Origin: Parabacteroides sp.
GTDB taxonomy: Bacteria > Bacteroidota > Bacteroidia > Bacteroidales > Tannerellaceae
Assembly: GCA_020026285.1 (NCBI GenBank)
Contig: JAHHQS010000091.1
Span: 1-15,727, forward strand
Direction: 5' to 3'
Length of the DNA: 15,727 nucleotides
Shown: positions 1-8,123 of the stretch, piece by piece
How the letters are laid out: each line of letters starts with the position of its first letter
Position numbering within the stretch: position 1 is the stretch's first letter
Position numbers and translations under genes: made by a program
The notes under the pieces: model-generated
The model's input: the letters and a program-made list of their open reading frames with translations, nothing else
Database searches by the model: none
Told to the model about the DNA's origin: nothing

Positions 1-141
1 CTCCAGTTCTAATAGTTCTTTTGTCTTTTCTTCATCTATGAAGTTGGTCCATCCTGCTTTGTGTAGCATTTCGGCCGCACGCCTGATAGGGATTGCACCT
101 TTTTCAACCTGTTCTTTAAGCAATTCTAAAATATTTTTCAT
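1..141 (-). CDS. Small phage protein of unknown function, cut by the window edge
   Basis: The first 47 codons of a gene that runs off the left edge; no stop is reached. The visible protein begins MKNILELLKEQ and is a helical, charged segment with a central RRAAEMLHKAGW stretch. I recognise no named domain, although short proteins with an xAAEMLHKAGW-like segment are, as far as I recall, common in Bacteroidales phages. The start codon lies 4 bp after the stop of the upstream gene, behind an AAGAAAGGATAA leader, so it belongs to the long minus-strand early operon. The complete length cannot be known from this window. Confidence 0.6.
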   Translation of the reverse strand, partial: MKNILELLKEQVEKGAIPIRRAAEMLHKAGWTNFIDEEKTKELLELE

Positions 142-145
142 TGTA

Positions 146-415
146 TTATCCTTTCTTTATCCCTGTAAATGTTACCAGAATCAAAACGAAATTATCGGTT
201 TCAATAGCTGTTGAAGTCTCGAAACAATACACTTTGTTTTCCCAATCGGAACAAACGGGAATCTGATATTCGTCACATATCCCTTGCTTTTTATAAATAG
301 ACTTTATGCGATTCTCTATGTAATCGAGACTTGTATATGTGTTTTCATAACGAGATTTATAATCTTCTATATATCTCATTAATTCATATAAGTTGTTAAT
401 GTTAATAGCTATCAT
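146..415 (-). CDS. Hypothetical protein, 89 aa, early operon
   Basis: I do not recognise this protein. It is 89 residues, soluble, and starts MIAININNLYELMRYI. The first half is helical and rich in Tyr and charged residues. The second half has alternating hydrophobic residues (NFVLILVTFTG) that look like a terminal beta strand, so a small alpha/beta fold is likely. It lies 3 bp after the DnaC-like loader gene and 4 bp before the next gene, which supports a real co-transcribed gene. Its position beside replication genes suggests an early phage function, but nothing in the sequence says which. Confidence 0.6.
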   Translation of the reverse strand: MIAININNLYELMRYIEDYKSRYENTYTSLDYIENRIKSIYKKQGICDEYQIPVCSDWENKVYCFETSTAIETDNFVLILVTFTGIKKG

Positions 416-418
416 AAT

Positions 419-1147
419 TTATCTCCTTGATGATCCTGTTAACGGAATGATGTTATATGTTTTGAATCGGTCTACTAATCGGCCGAATCCGTCTTTATAA
501 ACCTCTTTGAGCTGCTCAACACTTAGATTGGTCGTGAGGTGTGCGAACTTATGGTTCTGTACCCAGATGTCGTTTCGTGCGTGAAGGAACTCGTCTGTAA
601 GTTTTGTTGTGTCCATTCCGAAGAATGTGGTTGTCTGAACTCCTATATCGTTGAGGCAGATGTTTACAGGTGTTGATTTGAACCCTTTGTTTTCTTCCTC
701 ATTGAATGTGAACCTATCCAGATTATTATGTAAGGTATAATAGTTAACCATTTGTGTTACTGATAGGTTGTAAAAGAATCTGTCACCTCCTATGTACTTC
801 AGATATTCCGAGAATATCTGCATAAGCAAAGTCTTACCTGTGCCAACTTCACCCATAAGAAGTATGTGCTTGTGGAGTTTATAACCGCGTCCAGGAAATA
901 CATCTTCTGCCAATGGGCAATTGTTGAAATAATATAGCAGGAAACGGATAATATCCTTATTGTCTTTATCAATCACAAACTTCCTATGCTGGTGCCCAAG
1001 GACCACATTGTTGGCAATCCAGACGACAAGGTTGGCATGTTGTCCGTAAACTTCATCATTAGTCAAATCAGGATTGTTTTCGCAAGAGTTGTTTATATCT
1101 CTCAGTGCATGTTCGAAGGCTTGCCTAATTGTAATTGGATCTTTCAT
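419..1147 (-). CDS. DnaC/IstB-like AAA+ ATPase, probable helicase loader
   Basis: A 242-residue AAA+ ATPase of the DnaC/DnaA-like type. Residues 1-95 form a family-specific N-terminal region. The Walker A motif GEVGTGKT is at 99-106. A Walker B-like strand, ICLNDIG, is at 163-169, with Asn-Asp where DnaC proteins usually have two acidic residues. The sensor-1 segment TTNLS is at 205-209, and arginines in GRLVDRF (222-228) are arginine-finger candidates. Members of this family load the replicative DnaB-type helicase at an origin. It directly follows the DUF4373 initiator (3 bp gap), the usual phage pairing of initiator and loader. No helicase gene is visible here, so the host DnaB or a gene further left may be the partner. 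The fold assignment is firm; helicase loading is inferred from context. Confidence 0.85.
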   Translation of the reverse strand: MKDPITIRQAFEHALRDINNSCENNPDLTNDEVYGQHANLVVWIANNVVLGHQHRKFVIDKDNKDIIRFLLYYFNNCPLAEDVFPGRGYKLHKHILLMGEVGTGKTLLMQIFSEYLKYIGGDRFFYNLSVTQMVNYYTLHNNLDRFTFNEEENKGFKSTPVNICLNDIGVQTTTFFGMDTTKLTDEFLHARNDIWVQNHKFAHLTTNLSVEQLKEVYKDGFGRLVDRFKTYNIIPLTGSSRR

Positions 1148-1150
1148 AGC

Positions 1151-1999
1151 TTAAACATCTTTACCACCGAATCCACCGTCAAATGTGTAATCATTTTCTT
1201 GGGTGACGGAAGGTTCATAATTTATTTGTTTCTTATCGTTATTACCCTTACTTTGTTGCAACTTAATTCGTATGAGGCTTATAAGGTGGCGTGACCAGTC
1301 TGGGTAATCTCGATGTGTTGTACCTGTCGCATTCCACTCGTTAATCACCACATCAGCTACTGACTGCAGTCGTTTGAAGTCGTCAGGCATCAGTGATAGA
1401 TTCATCATCAGCATTTCAAGATTTGAGCGGTTTTTTTCACCAAAGAAACGACTTCTGCACTTATCATTGTCTTCATTGCCACTTATGATTGTTGGTTGAG
1501 GCAGAGGCTTCAATACAACAGGTTTACTGGCTGCTTGGGGGACTATTGGTTTAGGAGCCATAGGTATAGGCTGTGGGGTAGGAGTTGGATTCACTGTCCC
1601 AGCCTGTTTTGATGGTGATATGAGTAGATAAGGCAGAGACGAGAAGTCGCCCTTCCGCTTTCGGACAGCTTCGAAATAGCGTCGTTGAATACCTCGTGAC
1701 GTTAGGATAGAGGACGAGCTAAACAGTTCTTTGTCGAAGAAATCCCATCTAACCAATCTGTCTATAATTTCGTCAAGAAGTCTGACGCTGACACCGGGTA
1801 ATTCACGGTCGAGTTTGCTACGGAGTCTTTCGCCCCACTCAGCGTAATATCCGTTGCGGTATATCGCACAGAGTAGATGTATAACAGCCGCCTCGCCTTT
1901 GATACCGAATTCCCCAACAATGGCAATCACTTTGTCGTCGACAAAGAAATCAACATCGAGAGGAAAGTAATCTATACCTGTTTTTAATGGTCTTGCCAT
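1151..1999 (-). CDS. Lin1244/Lin1753-like (DUF4373) phage replication initiator-type protein
   Basis: A 282-residue protein with the DUF4373 (Lin1244/Lin1753) N-terminal domain, seen as YFPLDVDFFVDDKVIAIVGEFG near residues 11-32 and GEAAVIHLLCAIYRNGYY at 35-52. This domain is a DnaD/replication-initiator-like winged helix. A Pro-rich, probably disordered linker covers about 135-170 (PTPTPQPIPMAPKP). A C-terminal helical domain has the W..HLISLIR.KLQ pattern at about 235-249, as in related phage proteins. The likely role is origin recognition or primosome assembly together with the DnaC-like loader encoded next. The start is set by the Met 11 bp after the DUF1064 gene. The domain call is confident; origin binding is an inference. 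Confidence 0.82.
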   Translation of the reverse strand: MARPLKTGIDYFPLDVDFFVDDKVIAIVGEFGIKGEAAVIHLLCAIYRNGYYAEWGERLRSKLDRELPGVSVRLLDEIIDRLVRWDFFDKELFSSSSILTSRGIQRRYFEAVRKRKGDFSSLPYLLISPSKQAGTVNPTPTPQPIPMAPKPIVPQAASKPVVLKPLPQPTIISGNEDNDKCRSRFFGEKNRSNLEMLMMNLSLMPDDFKRLQSVADVVINEWNATGTTHRDYPDWSRHLISLIRIKLQQSKGNNDKKQINYEPSVTQENDYTFDGGFGGKDV

Positions 2000-2010
2000 A
2001 GTATCTATAT

Positions 2011-2394
2011 TTACAATTCTTTTATTATTATACCGTGAACTTGAAGCATTAGCTTACGCTTGATCTTATAGACATCAGTTCTTACTCCTTTGGTGTCCTC
2101 TACAACAAGGTTTCTATGCTCATCGTAGTAAACGAAGTCCGCTATGTAGGAACAGGCCTTTTCAAGTAGTTTCCCATTTTTGTCACGTTGGACTGGGATA
2201 AGCTGATACTTAACTTGTTCACGCAGTTCTGATATCAGACCTGCACGCTGCATCATTTTCAATTCACAAGCTCGTCGATTCTCTTTCTTGGAATCATGTC
2301 CTCCGGATTTAACCGCACTGTACTTGTTCTTTTTCTGTGTTCGTGATGCAGCGAGCAGTTTCAGATATTCATCCCTTGTCATTCTTTCCTTCAT
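2011..2394 (-). CDS. DUF1064 protein, PD-(D/E)XK nuclease-like
   Basis: A 127-residue DUF1064 protein. The family signature is visible in order: KYSAVKSGGHDSKKE (24-38), a helix with two basic residues, GLISELREQVKYQL (52-65), then IADFVYYD (84-91) and VVEDTKG (97-103). Asp86 followed by the Glu99-Asp100-x-Lys102 segment, with Glu38 upstream, matches a PD-(D/E)XK nuclease active site. DUF1064 proteins are phage-encoded and usually sit in replication regions, where a Holliday-junction or flap nuclease role has been suggested. The start overlaps the end of the DUF4494 gene by 26 bp; Met5 (at 2382) is a good alternative start. The family call is strong; enzymatic activity is inferred from the retained acidic and Lys residues. 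Confidence 0.82.
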   Translation of the reverse strand: MKERMTRDEYLKLLAASRTQKKNKYSAVKSGGHDSKKENRRACELKMMQRAGLISELREQVKYQLIPVQRDKNGKLLEKACSYIADFVYYDEHRNLVVEDTKGVRTDVYKIKRKLMLQVHGIIIKEL

Positions 2395-2998
2395 CCTCTT
2401 CTGGCTTAGGCTTAACCACCGTCTTATTAGTAGAAGTTTTGTCTACGACAACCTCTTTACCTGCTATGGTGACTGTAGTGATAGAGCCCTGTGGACATGA
2501 GTTGATGAAGTTCTGTACAGATTCATTCAGCTCTTTGTGAGGGAACTCTGATGTTTCTTCTGAAGCAGTATAAGGATATACGTCCATAATTGCAGTTTCT
2601 GTTACTGAAGCAATTGAATAGTCGGCCAATGTACCTTTCATTCCTTCATCTAATTTCTTCACTGCATCGCGTAAGTCGGCAGCCTGAACAAGCATGTTGG
2701 TAGCGGTTTTCTTTTCGGCTCCAGACTTCTCGTCCAGAGTGATGAAGTAGATTTTACATTTAAACCAACGGTCTGCCGATTCCTCTTCGCTGCTGAAAAT
2801 TTCTCTATAGTTAGCTCTCTTAATGTCTGAAACGGTAAATTCTCCACTGATGTATGGGGTAACTTCAGCTATAATTCTTGCTTCTGCTTCTGAGAAACTC
2901 AGCGCATCCACCAAGTAAGGTTCTGTAACCTTTTTCTTCATTCCATTTTCCATTATCTTTTCATAACGGATCTTGCATTCAAACCAGTTGTGCATCAT
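2369..2998 (-). CDS. DUF4494 domain protein
   Basis: A 209-residue protein with the DUF4494 domain in about residues 1-145. It opens WFECKIRYEKIMENG, then has EPYLVDALSFSEAEARI, and a second WFKCKIYFITLDEKSG segment near 77-92. The two WF.CKI.. segments look like an internal repeat of a beta-strand pair. DUF4494 is largely confined to Bacteroidales and their phages, which supports the host assignment; its function is unknown. The last ~60 residues are low-complexity, Lys/Pro/Glu-rich and probably disordered. The start codon overlaps the stop of the upstream gene in an ATGA arrangement, indicating translational coupling, and the 3' end overlaps the DUF1064 gene. Confidence 0.8.
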   Translation of the reverse strand: MMHNWFECKIRYEKIMENGMKKKVTEPYLVDALSFSEAEARIIAEVTPYISGEFTVSDIKRANYREIFSSEEESADRWFKCKIYFITLDEKSGAEKKTATNMLVQAADLRDAVKKLDEGMKGTLADYSIASVTETAIMDVYPYTASEETSEFPHKELNESVQNFINSCPQGSITTVTIAGKEVVVDKTSTNKTVVKPKPEEDEGKNDKG

Positions 2999-3663
2999 AC
3001 CAAACCCTCCACGCCAAATAAGCCACTCATAAGTTCTTTATCCCAGTTCTCGATGATACCTTCAGCGTTTACGTGCATGATGATGTAATCACCCCATCCA
3101 CCTCCATCTGGAGACATGATAGTAGGAACATATCCACCGTACTCAGCAAGGACTACACCGTTTTCATCCACACCAGCACAATAAAAATCATCGCAGACTT
3201 TATAGTTAATGGCAGCATATATATACGTTGGCCAATTAACAATCTTACCTTGTTCAACTTCTATTATTGGTCGCCATCTCCATTTGGAATCTTTAATCTT
3301 AATAGCAAAAGGCATCTTTGGATCATCGTCAGCATCTTCATTGCCATTAATACAGGAATCATTCCAGTAACGAACACCTGCATCTATATTCAGATACTTA
3401 ACCTTGCTGATTGTATTTTTTAGCTTTTCTTGTTCCAATTTCTCGTTCTTTCGCTCTTCTTCGATTTGTCTCGCTGTTTCTTTTCTTTTCATTTCTCTCT
3501 CATTGGCGAGGGTATCAAGTTGTTCATTTACAAACTTTACAAGCTCTTCTCTTGCAACAACAGGATTTTCCAATTCGCAAACAGTCATTGTTGCTTCGAT
3601 AGACTCATTCTCGTAATTACCCAGATTTACGAGCTTTTTATATTTGATTTCTGTAATCGGCAT
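2995..3663 (-). CDS. Conserved phage protein with central coiled coil, function unknown
   Basis: A 222-residue protein I cannot place in a named family. Three parts are visible: an N-terminal alpha/beta segment (1-50, starting MPITEIKYKKLVNLG); a strongly charged Glu/Lys helix, probably a coiled coil (about 52-88); and a C-terminal globular part (about 95-222) rich in Trp, Tyr, Gly and Asp. That part contains VRYWNDSCINGNED, WRWRPIIEVEQG, YIYAAINYKVCDDF and GGGWGDYIIMHV. The alternating strands suggest a beta-rich binding domain. It sits in the early operon between the Gp49-like gene and DUF4494. The stop codon overlaps the next start (ATGA). Gene reality is strong; no function can be given. 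Confidence 0.72.
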   Translation of the reverse strand: MPITEIKYKKLVNLGNYENESIEATMTVCELENPVVAREELVKFVNEQLDTLANEREMKRKETARQIEEERKNEKLEQEKLKNTISKVKYLNIDAGVRYWNDSCINGNEDADDDPKMPFAIKIKDSKWRWRPIIEVEQGKIVNWPTYIYAAINYKVCDDFYCAGVDENGVVLAEYGGYVPTIMSPDGGGWGDYIIMHVNAEGIIENWDKELMSGLFGVEGLV

Positions 3664-3702
3664 AAACCTTAGATTTTATAGTGTGATGATTTGATAAATT
3701 CT

Positions 3703-4182
3703 TTATTTCGATTCTTCTTCAAGTCTAATTCGTTCTATGAGTATAGAAGAGTATGCTAGCATAGCACCGTGTTGTGCTTGAAGTAGTGTTTTCTTATTTA
3801 CAGGGAGACACTGAAAAGTGTTTGTATCAAAGAATGCATTCAGCTTACGCTGCTTTTCCTGAAGCTCTTCCAACTCAATGTAAAGTCTGTCCACAAATGT
3901 ATCACAAGGTTTATCAGCCTCTTTTTTACTTTGTTTATCCTGTAGAGCATATCCTAAGAATGCCCATACTTTATCTTCTATCTTTTCCAGACATATCTTT
4001 ATGCCTGTTTCTTCATTGTAGTTCTTAGGATCAACGCATGTTGTCGATTCACGAATGGTAAATCCGTTTTTCATTCTTACTGATACATAGGTTACTGGTT
4101 TACCAAATTCTATTTCTGTTTTGGCAATGTAGTCCTTCATGTTTTCCTTAACCTCTTCAGGGGTAACAATAATTTTTGTCAT
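3703..4182 (-). CDS. Gp49-like domain fused to crAss001_48-related domain
   Basis: A 159-residue protein combining two small phage domains. Residues 1-85 match the Gp49-like (Phage gp49/66) family: VTPEEVKENM, then RMKNGFTIRESTTCVDPKNYNEETGIKI, ending in VWAFLGYALQDK. Residues 93-155 match the pattern I know from proteins annotated as 'crAss001_48 related': FVDRLYIELEELQEKQRKL, then LLQAQHGAML.YSSILIERI. The second part should form a helical hairpin. Both families occur alone or fused in phage early regions and have no known biochemical role. The gene follows HU by 2 bp in the operon, so co-expression is likely. Domain calls rest on remembered family patterns, not a search. Confidence 0.72.
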   Translation of the reverse strand: MTKIIVTPEEVKENMKDYIAKTEIEFGKPVTYVSVRMKNGFTIRESTTCVDPKNYNEETGIKICLEKIEDKVWAFLGYALQDKQSKKEADKPCDTFVDRLYIELEELQEKQRKLNAFFDTNTFQCLPVNKKTLLQAQHGAMLAYSSILIERIRLEEESK

Positions 4183-4184
4183 AG

Positions 4185-4466
4185 CTATTTGTCGTTAAGT
4201 GATTTAAGAAACTCTTTAGATACTTTCAGTCTTACGACTCTACGTGCAGGAACCTTAATAGATCTGCTGTCTTTGAAGTTGTAACCGCTATGTGCTTTAC
4301 GTTCGACTGTCTCAATGGTAGCCAATCCACGCAAATAGATTGTTTCGTTATTCTTTAATGCATCTGATATGATGTTTACCACGCCATTTACAGCCTTTGC
4401 TGCTAATGAAGGTGCCATACCTTCGACTTGTTGAGCGAGCTTGGTCGCAATATCATTTCTAGTCAT
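4185..4466 (-). CDS. HU/IHF-family DNA-binding protein
   Basis: A 93-residue histone-like protein of the HU/IHF family. It starts MTRNDIATKLAQQVEGM, contains a second helix ending in the GVVNIISDALKNNETIYLRGLATIE region (28-52), and has the basic arm region from about 53 to 76 (ERKAHSGYNFKDSRSIKVPARR). It closes with the usual KVSKEFLKSL helix. HU proteins bend DNA as dimers. A phage-encoded copy in an early operon probably assists origin opening, recombination or genome compaction. It has normal family length. It lies 11 bp after the MBL hydrolase and 2 bp before the Gp49-like gene. HU versus IHF-type specificity cannot be decided from sequence alone. Confidence 0.9.
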   Translation of the reverse strand: MTRNDIATKLAQQVEGMAPSLAAKAVNGVVNIISDALKNNETIYLRGLATIETVERKAHSGYNFKDSRSIKVPARRVVRLKVSKEFLKSLNDK

Positions 4467-4477
4467 GATTATTAATT

Positions 4478-5212
4478 TTAAAATGGTTCTTTATCTAAGT
4501 TTATTTTTAAAGTCCTGTTGGCGATGTACACAGGTTTGCCAACTGCTTTTGCAATCGTGTCCTTGAATAAGCCTGCATCAGAGTTTCTACCGCTAAGATG
4601 TAGAAGAATGACTTCATTTACCTCTGATATGTCGTTGGCCTTAAGAACATTTGCAGTAGTCTTGATTTCCATGTGGGAGTGCATTAATCTGTCTCTCATG
4701 AATGGAAAAACCAGACCGTTGTCGATGTTTTCCTGCAGTATCTCATCCGAGTAGTTAGCCTCAATCATTATGTGGTTAAGATGAGGAATCTTGTATTCTA
4801 GCATCATGGTATCTGTGATGAACAGGAGCTTACCCATTTCTTGGTGTTCGATTACGAAACCCAGACAGGGTACGTCATGGCATACAGGGATGGTAAAAAC
4901 CTTAAACCCACCAATCTTGTAGCCGTGTAACGGCTCTACTTCTACACAGAATACTTTTTGCTTTACATTCCTAAAGGCTTCCTTTAACCCAAGGACTTTG
5001 ATACCGCAGGATAGCACATCAGGCAGATACTTAGAATGATCCCCATGCTCGTGTGATACGACACATCCTACAATCTTACGTAGATTGAAGTTTAAAGCCT
5101 TTTTGACTTCTGTAAAATTAACCCCGGCTTCGATGATGAGCGTATCACCGTTACTGGCAGTAAGCAGGTAACAGTTACCGCTACTTCCGCTTCCTAGACA
5201 TGTGAGTATCAT
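4478..5212 (-). CDS. MBL-fold metallo-hydrolase, YycJ-like, RecT-linked
   Basis: A 244-residue metallo-beta-lactamase-fold protein. The N-terminus (LTCLGSGSSGNCYLL) matches the YycJ/WalJ-like subgroup. The metal-binding motif SHEHGDHS (His54, His56, Asp58, His59) is intact. Further candidate ligands are His112 in VCHDVP, Asp134 in FITDTM and His205 in ILLHLSGRN. YycJ-type proteins have been linked to double-stranded DNA 5'-3' exonuclease activity. Here it lies 22 bp after recT and 11 bp before HU, so a plausible role is resecting DNA ends to give RecT single strands; a RecE-type exonuclease is not visible. The fold and metal site are clear; the nuclease role in this operon is inference. Confidence 0.85.
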   Translation of the reverse strand: MILTCLGSGSSGNCYLLTASNGDTLIIEAGVNFTEVKKALNFNLRKIVGCVVSHEHGDHSKYLPDVLSCGIKVLGLKEAFRNVKQKVFCVEVEPLHGYKIGGFKVFTIPVCHDVPCLGFVIEHQEMGKLLFITDTMMLEYKIPHLNHIMIEANYSDEILQENIDNGLVFPFMRDRLMHSHMEIKTTANVLKANDISEVNEVILLHLSGRNSDAGLFKDTIAKAVGKPVYIANRTLKINLDKEPF

Positions 5213-5234
5213 TCTTGTATCTGTTTAAGGTTGA

Positions 5235-6164
5235 TTAATATGCAGGACCTTCATCTTCTTGTGAAGCTGGAGCTGCTGTTGTGTCAGGATTCTGTATTTC
5301 TCCTGTTTCAGTATCCACTACTTGGTACTGGCTATCATCAAGATTGATAGTTTGCTTATTGGCATTATCCTGAATCATTGTATTTCTGTCGGCAGTCGCA
5401 TCAGCCTCGATGTCCTTGCTCATGGCACCCTGCATTTCGACTGACAGATAACCATATTTAGAAAGCAGTCTACGAATAACTGTTTTAAGAGCCATGTCTG
5501 AAAAATTACCTTCCCAGCCTACACCCTTACCGACAGCATTGTCATTTGCTTTCTGGATGAGTTTTTCAACTGTTGTATCTCGTCCTACCGATGGAGAATA
5601 GTGTTTAGCATACTTGGCCATTTCTTCAACGCTCATGTAGAGAGTCTTGTTAAAGCCGTTGAGTAACTCGAAGTAACAGAAGTAACCGATCACCTTATCC
5701 GAAGTCTTTTCACCGTCTAGTGAGATTTCTCCAGTCAGTTTGTTACCCTTCTTCAATTCGCCTTCAAACACTTTGTCGGCATTGATAGTCTTATACTGTC
5801 CTGTACGCATAGCGAGCTGGATATAACCTTTGTAACCAGGAATGAATGTAGGAGTAGGAACCTTATGCCACTGTCCGTGTTCGTCCTTAACCGAGTTGTT
5901 ATAGACCACGATGTATGAGAAACCGAGAGCCTTATTCAATGGGAGACGTAACGTAGCTGCACGCAGTGCCTCAGCGATGAGGGCAGCAGGCTTACAGTTC
6001 TGTAGTGCTTTATCGCCTGTATAAAGGTCGATGAGCGATGCAACAAAAGCATCTTTATGTTCGCCTAGAGCGTTTTTAAACTGTTCCTGCACTGATGGTG
6101 CATTAATTGATGTCTTAAGTAAATCAACTGGCTTCTGAGCCATTGTCTGGATTTGTGTACTCAT
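5235..6164 (-). CDS. recT: RecT-family single-strand annealing protein
   Basis: A 309-residue RecT-family recombinase. The core is recognisable: ALRAATLRLPLNKALGFSYIVVYNN (about 67-91), FIPGYKGYIQLAMRTGQYK (about 107-125), and a C-terminal core helix ending in MALKTVIRRLLSKYG. The final ~60 residues are acidic and probably disordered, ending DEGPAY; such tails on annealases often bind partner proteins. RecT proteins coat single-stranded DNA and anneal complementary strands during phage recombination and replication. The gene starts 5 bp after the SMC-like ATPase gene and precedes the MBL hydrolase, forming a recombination cassette. The family call is confident. Confidence 0.93.
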   Translation of the reverse strand: MSTQIQTMAQKPVDLLKTSINAPSVQEQFKNALGEHKDAFVASLIDLYTGDKALQNCKPAALIAEALRAATLRLPLNKALGFSYIVVYNNSVKDEHGQWHKVPTPTFIPGYKGYIQLAMRTGQYKTINADKVFEGELKKGNKLTGEISLDGEKTSDKVIGYFCYFELLNGFNKTLYMSVEEMAKYAKHYSPSVGRDTTVEKLIQKANDNAVGKGVGWEGNFSDMALKTVIRRLLSKYGYLSVEMQGAMSKDIEADATADRNTMIQDNANKQTINLDDSQYQVVDTETGEIQNPDTTAAPASQEDEGPAY

Positions 6165-6169
6165 AATGT

Positions 6170-8119
6170 TTATTTGTTAATTGTTAATGGAACGTCTGAT
6201 ACATATAATCTGATTTGCTGACCTTCTGTTTCTAAAGGCTGTAGTACGGATTCGCAGTTGTCAATGAATATTGGAGCTGTGATACCTTCATACTTGCAGA
6301 TTGCATTGATAATGTCAAGACCTGCATTTATCTGACCTGCATTATTCAGCGATGAATAAGGTACGCCGTTTATCATTGCTTCACATGTTTCAACTTCTCC
6401 ACCGTTAATCTGCTGTTGGAACATCTTAAACGACACAAGAGAGAACATTGAGTTAATTTTGTTTTCAACGGCTTCGACACGAGCTTTGGCGAAAGCCTGC
6501 ATTGTAAATTCAATACCTTCAAGTTCGGCAAACTCGTTTGATATGTTCCTGAGTGATTCTTCCAACTCTGCAATACGCTGGTTATTACGTGCAATCACGT
6601 CCTTCATTGCCAATTTCTGGTTGAGTTCGTCAATAGAAGTAAGGAGCATTCCTTTTGCTTCGAGTAGTTCCTCGTCTTTTTGAGCTACTATCTCATGCGA
6701 GAGTATTTCTTCTAATTCAGCAATCTTATTTCTGAGAGTGTTACATGTCTCATCTGCTTCAACTGCTGGTTTATGGTCAGGAACAACGAGAACATTCTTG
6801 TATAGTGGGTCAGCCTTGATTTCATCCGCTTCACGCTGATGTTTGTCAATGTCCTCTCTGTATGATGCAATGAGGTTATTAAGGCTTTCCATGTGTTTCT
6901 TGTTTTCAAGTCCCTGTCTATTGTTCTCTGACAGACGTGCAGCCTTGTTTGCGTTAAAGGCCTCAGTCATTTCACGCTGTTTAGCTTCAATATCGTTTGG
7001 TTCAAGAGGTCTGCCACAGGTAGGGCAACGGAAGTCGCTTTCGTTGAACTGCAATGTAAGAGCCTTTATTTCCTTCCATTCGGCAATCAGCTTATTGCGC
7101 TTCTCCTGATGTGCCGGAATAGTCTCTTTCATTTGTTGGAGTTCTTTCTTTTTGGATTCGACATATCTTAATGCACTGTTCAATCTGTAATTAAGATTAT
7201 CTTTCTCTTCCTTCTTTTTGTGATATTCCGAAGTGACTGCTGACTTGATTTCATATTCACGTGATGTAAGTTTGCTCTTTAGCTCGCCAAGTTCCTTAGC
7301 CTGCTGGAGTCTCTGGTTGTTGGCTACGCTGTATGCTTCCGCACCGTCGTTAATCTGTTTAATAACGCTTTTAAGAGCTTCTTTCTTTTCGTCCAATTCC
7401 CTCTCAATAGCAGCAAAGTCTGTGTCAGTGCCAGACGTGTCTCTTCTACGCTCATCTATTCGTTCAGGAATGGATTCTATTTCGGCCTTAAGACGTTTCT
7501 TCTTAGCACCAATCTCACGTTTGTATTCTTCCATGTCTTTACCGACAAGTTTTGACAACAGTCCTTCAAATTCCTCGTTACCGTTGGCGATGTCGTAATC
7601 AGATATGTCACCTGCCATGCGGAAAAGCATTGCACGCTGTACATCCGTCTTCTGTGATACGAAGTAGTAAGGAGAGGTGATGAACTTGAATACCTGTTCG
7701 CCACAGATAGCTTCAATCTTTGCATTCCATTCCTTTACGGAGCATGGCACGTCATTGTATAGACGTTCCTCTTCGTGTCCTGTGAACTCTTCTTCTATCT
7801 GGCCCTTACGCTTGGTCCACTTTTCTTTATATCTTCTGCATAGTTCGACTGTCTGTCCAGCAACCAGAAGTGTAGCAGATACTTCATGAGGGATACGAGG
7901 GATAGCGACACCTTTCTCATCGAGAGTCTTAATCTCGAATGTCTTACGGTCCTTGCTGTCCTTACCGAACAACAGCCATGTAAATGCGTCAAATATGGTA
8001 GTCTTACCACTACCGTTACGGCCAGCAATCTCACTGCTGCTATTTTCCAAACTGATAGTAAGCTGGCGAATACCCTTAAAGTTTAAGAGTCTTAGTTCTT
8101 TGAGGATAACTTGTTTCAT
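6170..8119 (-). CDS. SMC/SbcC-like AAA ATPase with zinc-hook motif
   Basis: A 649-residue ATPase of the SbcC/Rad50/RecN group as found in phages. The N-terminal half-site includes LLNFKGIRQLTI and Walker A GRNGSGKT (33-40). Long coiled coils flank a CPTCGRPL zinc-hook motif (Cys365, Cys368). The C-terminal half-site has NGVPYSSLNNAGQINAGLDI, a signature-like loop, and the Walker B strand PIFIDNCESV (Asp620, Glu623). The start at 8119 was chosen because MKQVILKELRLLNF opens directly into the first strand and lies 4 bp after the upstream stop. An upstream Met at 8167 would overlap the previous gene and add unrelated residues. Homologues act on DNA ends with a nuclease partner. No SbcD-type phosphoesterase is visible; the MBL hydrolase two genes on may take that part. 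Confidence 0.88.
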   Translation of the reverse strand: MKQVILKELRLLNFKGIRQLTISLENSSSEIAGRNGSGKTTIFDAFTWLLFGKDSKDRKTFEIKTLDEKGVAIPRIPHEVSATLLVAGQTVELCRRYKEKWTKRKGQIEEEFTGHEEERLYNDVPCSVKEWNAKIEAICGEQVFKFITSPYYFVSQKTDVQRAMLFRMAGDISDYDIANGNEEFEGLLSKLVGKDMEEYKREIGAKKKRLKAEIESIPERIDERRRDTSGTDTDFAAIERELDEKKEALKSVIKQINDGAEAYSVANNQRLQQAKELGELKSKLTSREYEIKSAVTSEYHKKKEEKDNLNYRLNSALRYVESKKKELQQMKETIPAHQEKRNKLIAEWKEIKALTLQFNESDFRCPTCGRPLEPNDIEAKQREMTEAFNANKAARLSENNRQGLENKKHMESLNNLIASYREDIDKHQREADEIKADPLYKNVLVVPDHKPAVEADETCNTLRNKIAELEEILSHEIVAQKDEELLEAKGMLLTSIDELNQKLAMKDVIARNNQRIAELEESLRNISNEFAELEGIEFTMQAFAKARVEAVENKINSMFSLVSFKMFQQQINGGEVETCEAMINGVPYSSLNNAGQINAGLDIINAICKYEGITAPIFIDNCESVLQPLETEGQQIRLYVSDVPLTINK

Positions 8120-8123
8120 ATAG

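Noticed and set aside
2288..4028. Several plus-strand ORFs of 60-116 codons opposite the early operon
   Set aside because: Ser/Phe/Leu-rich shadows of well-supported minus-strand genes with no domains or leaders.
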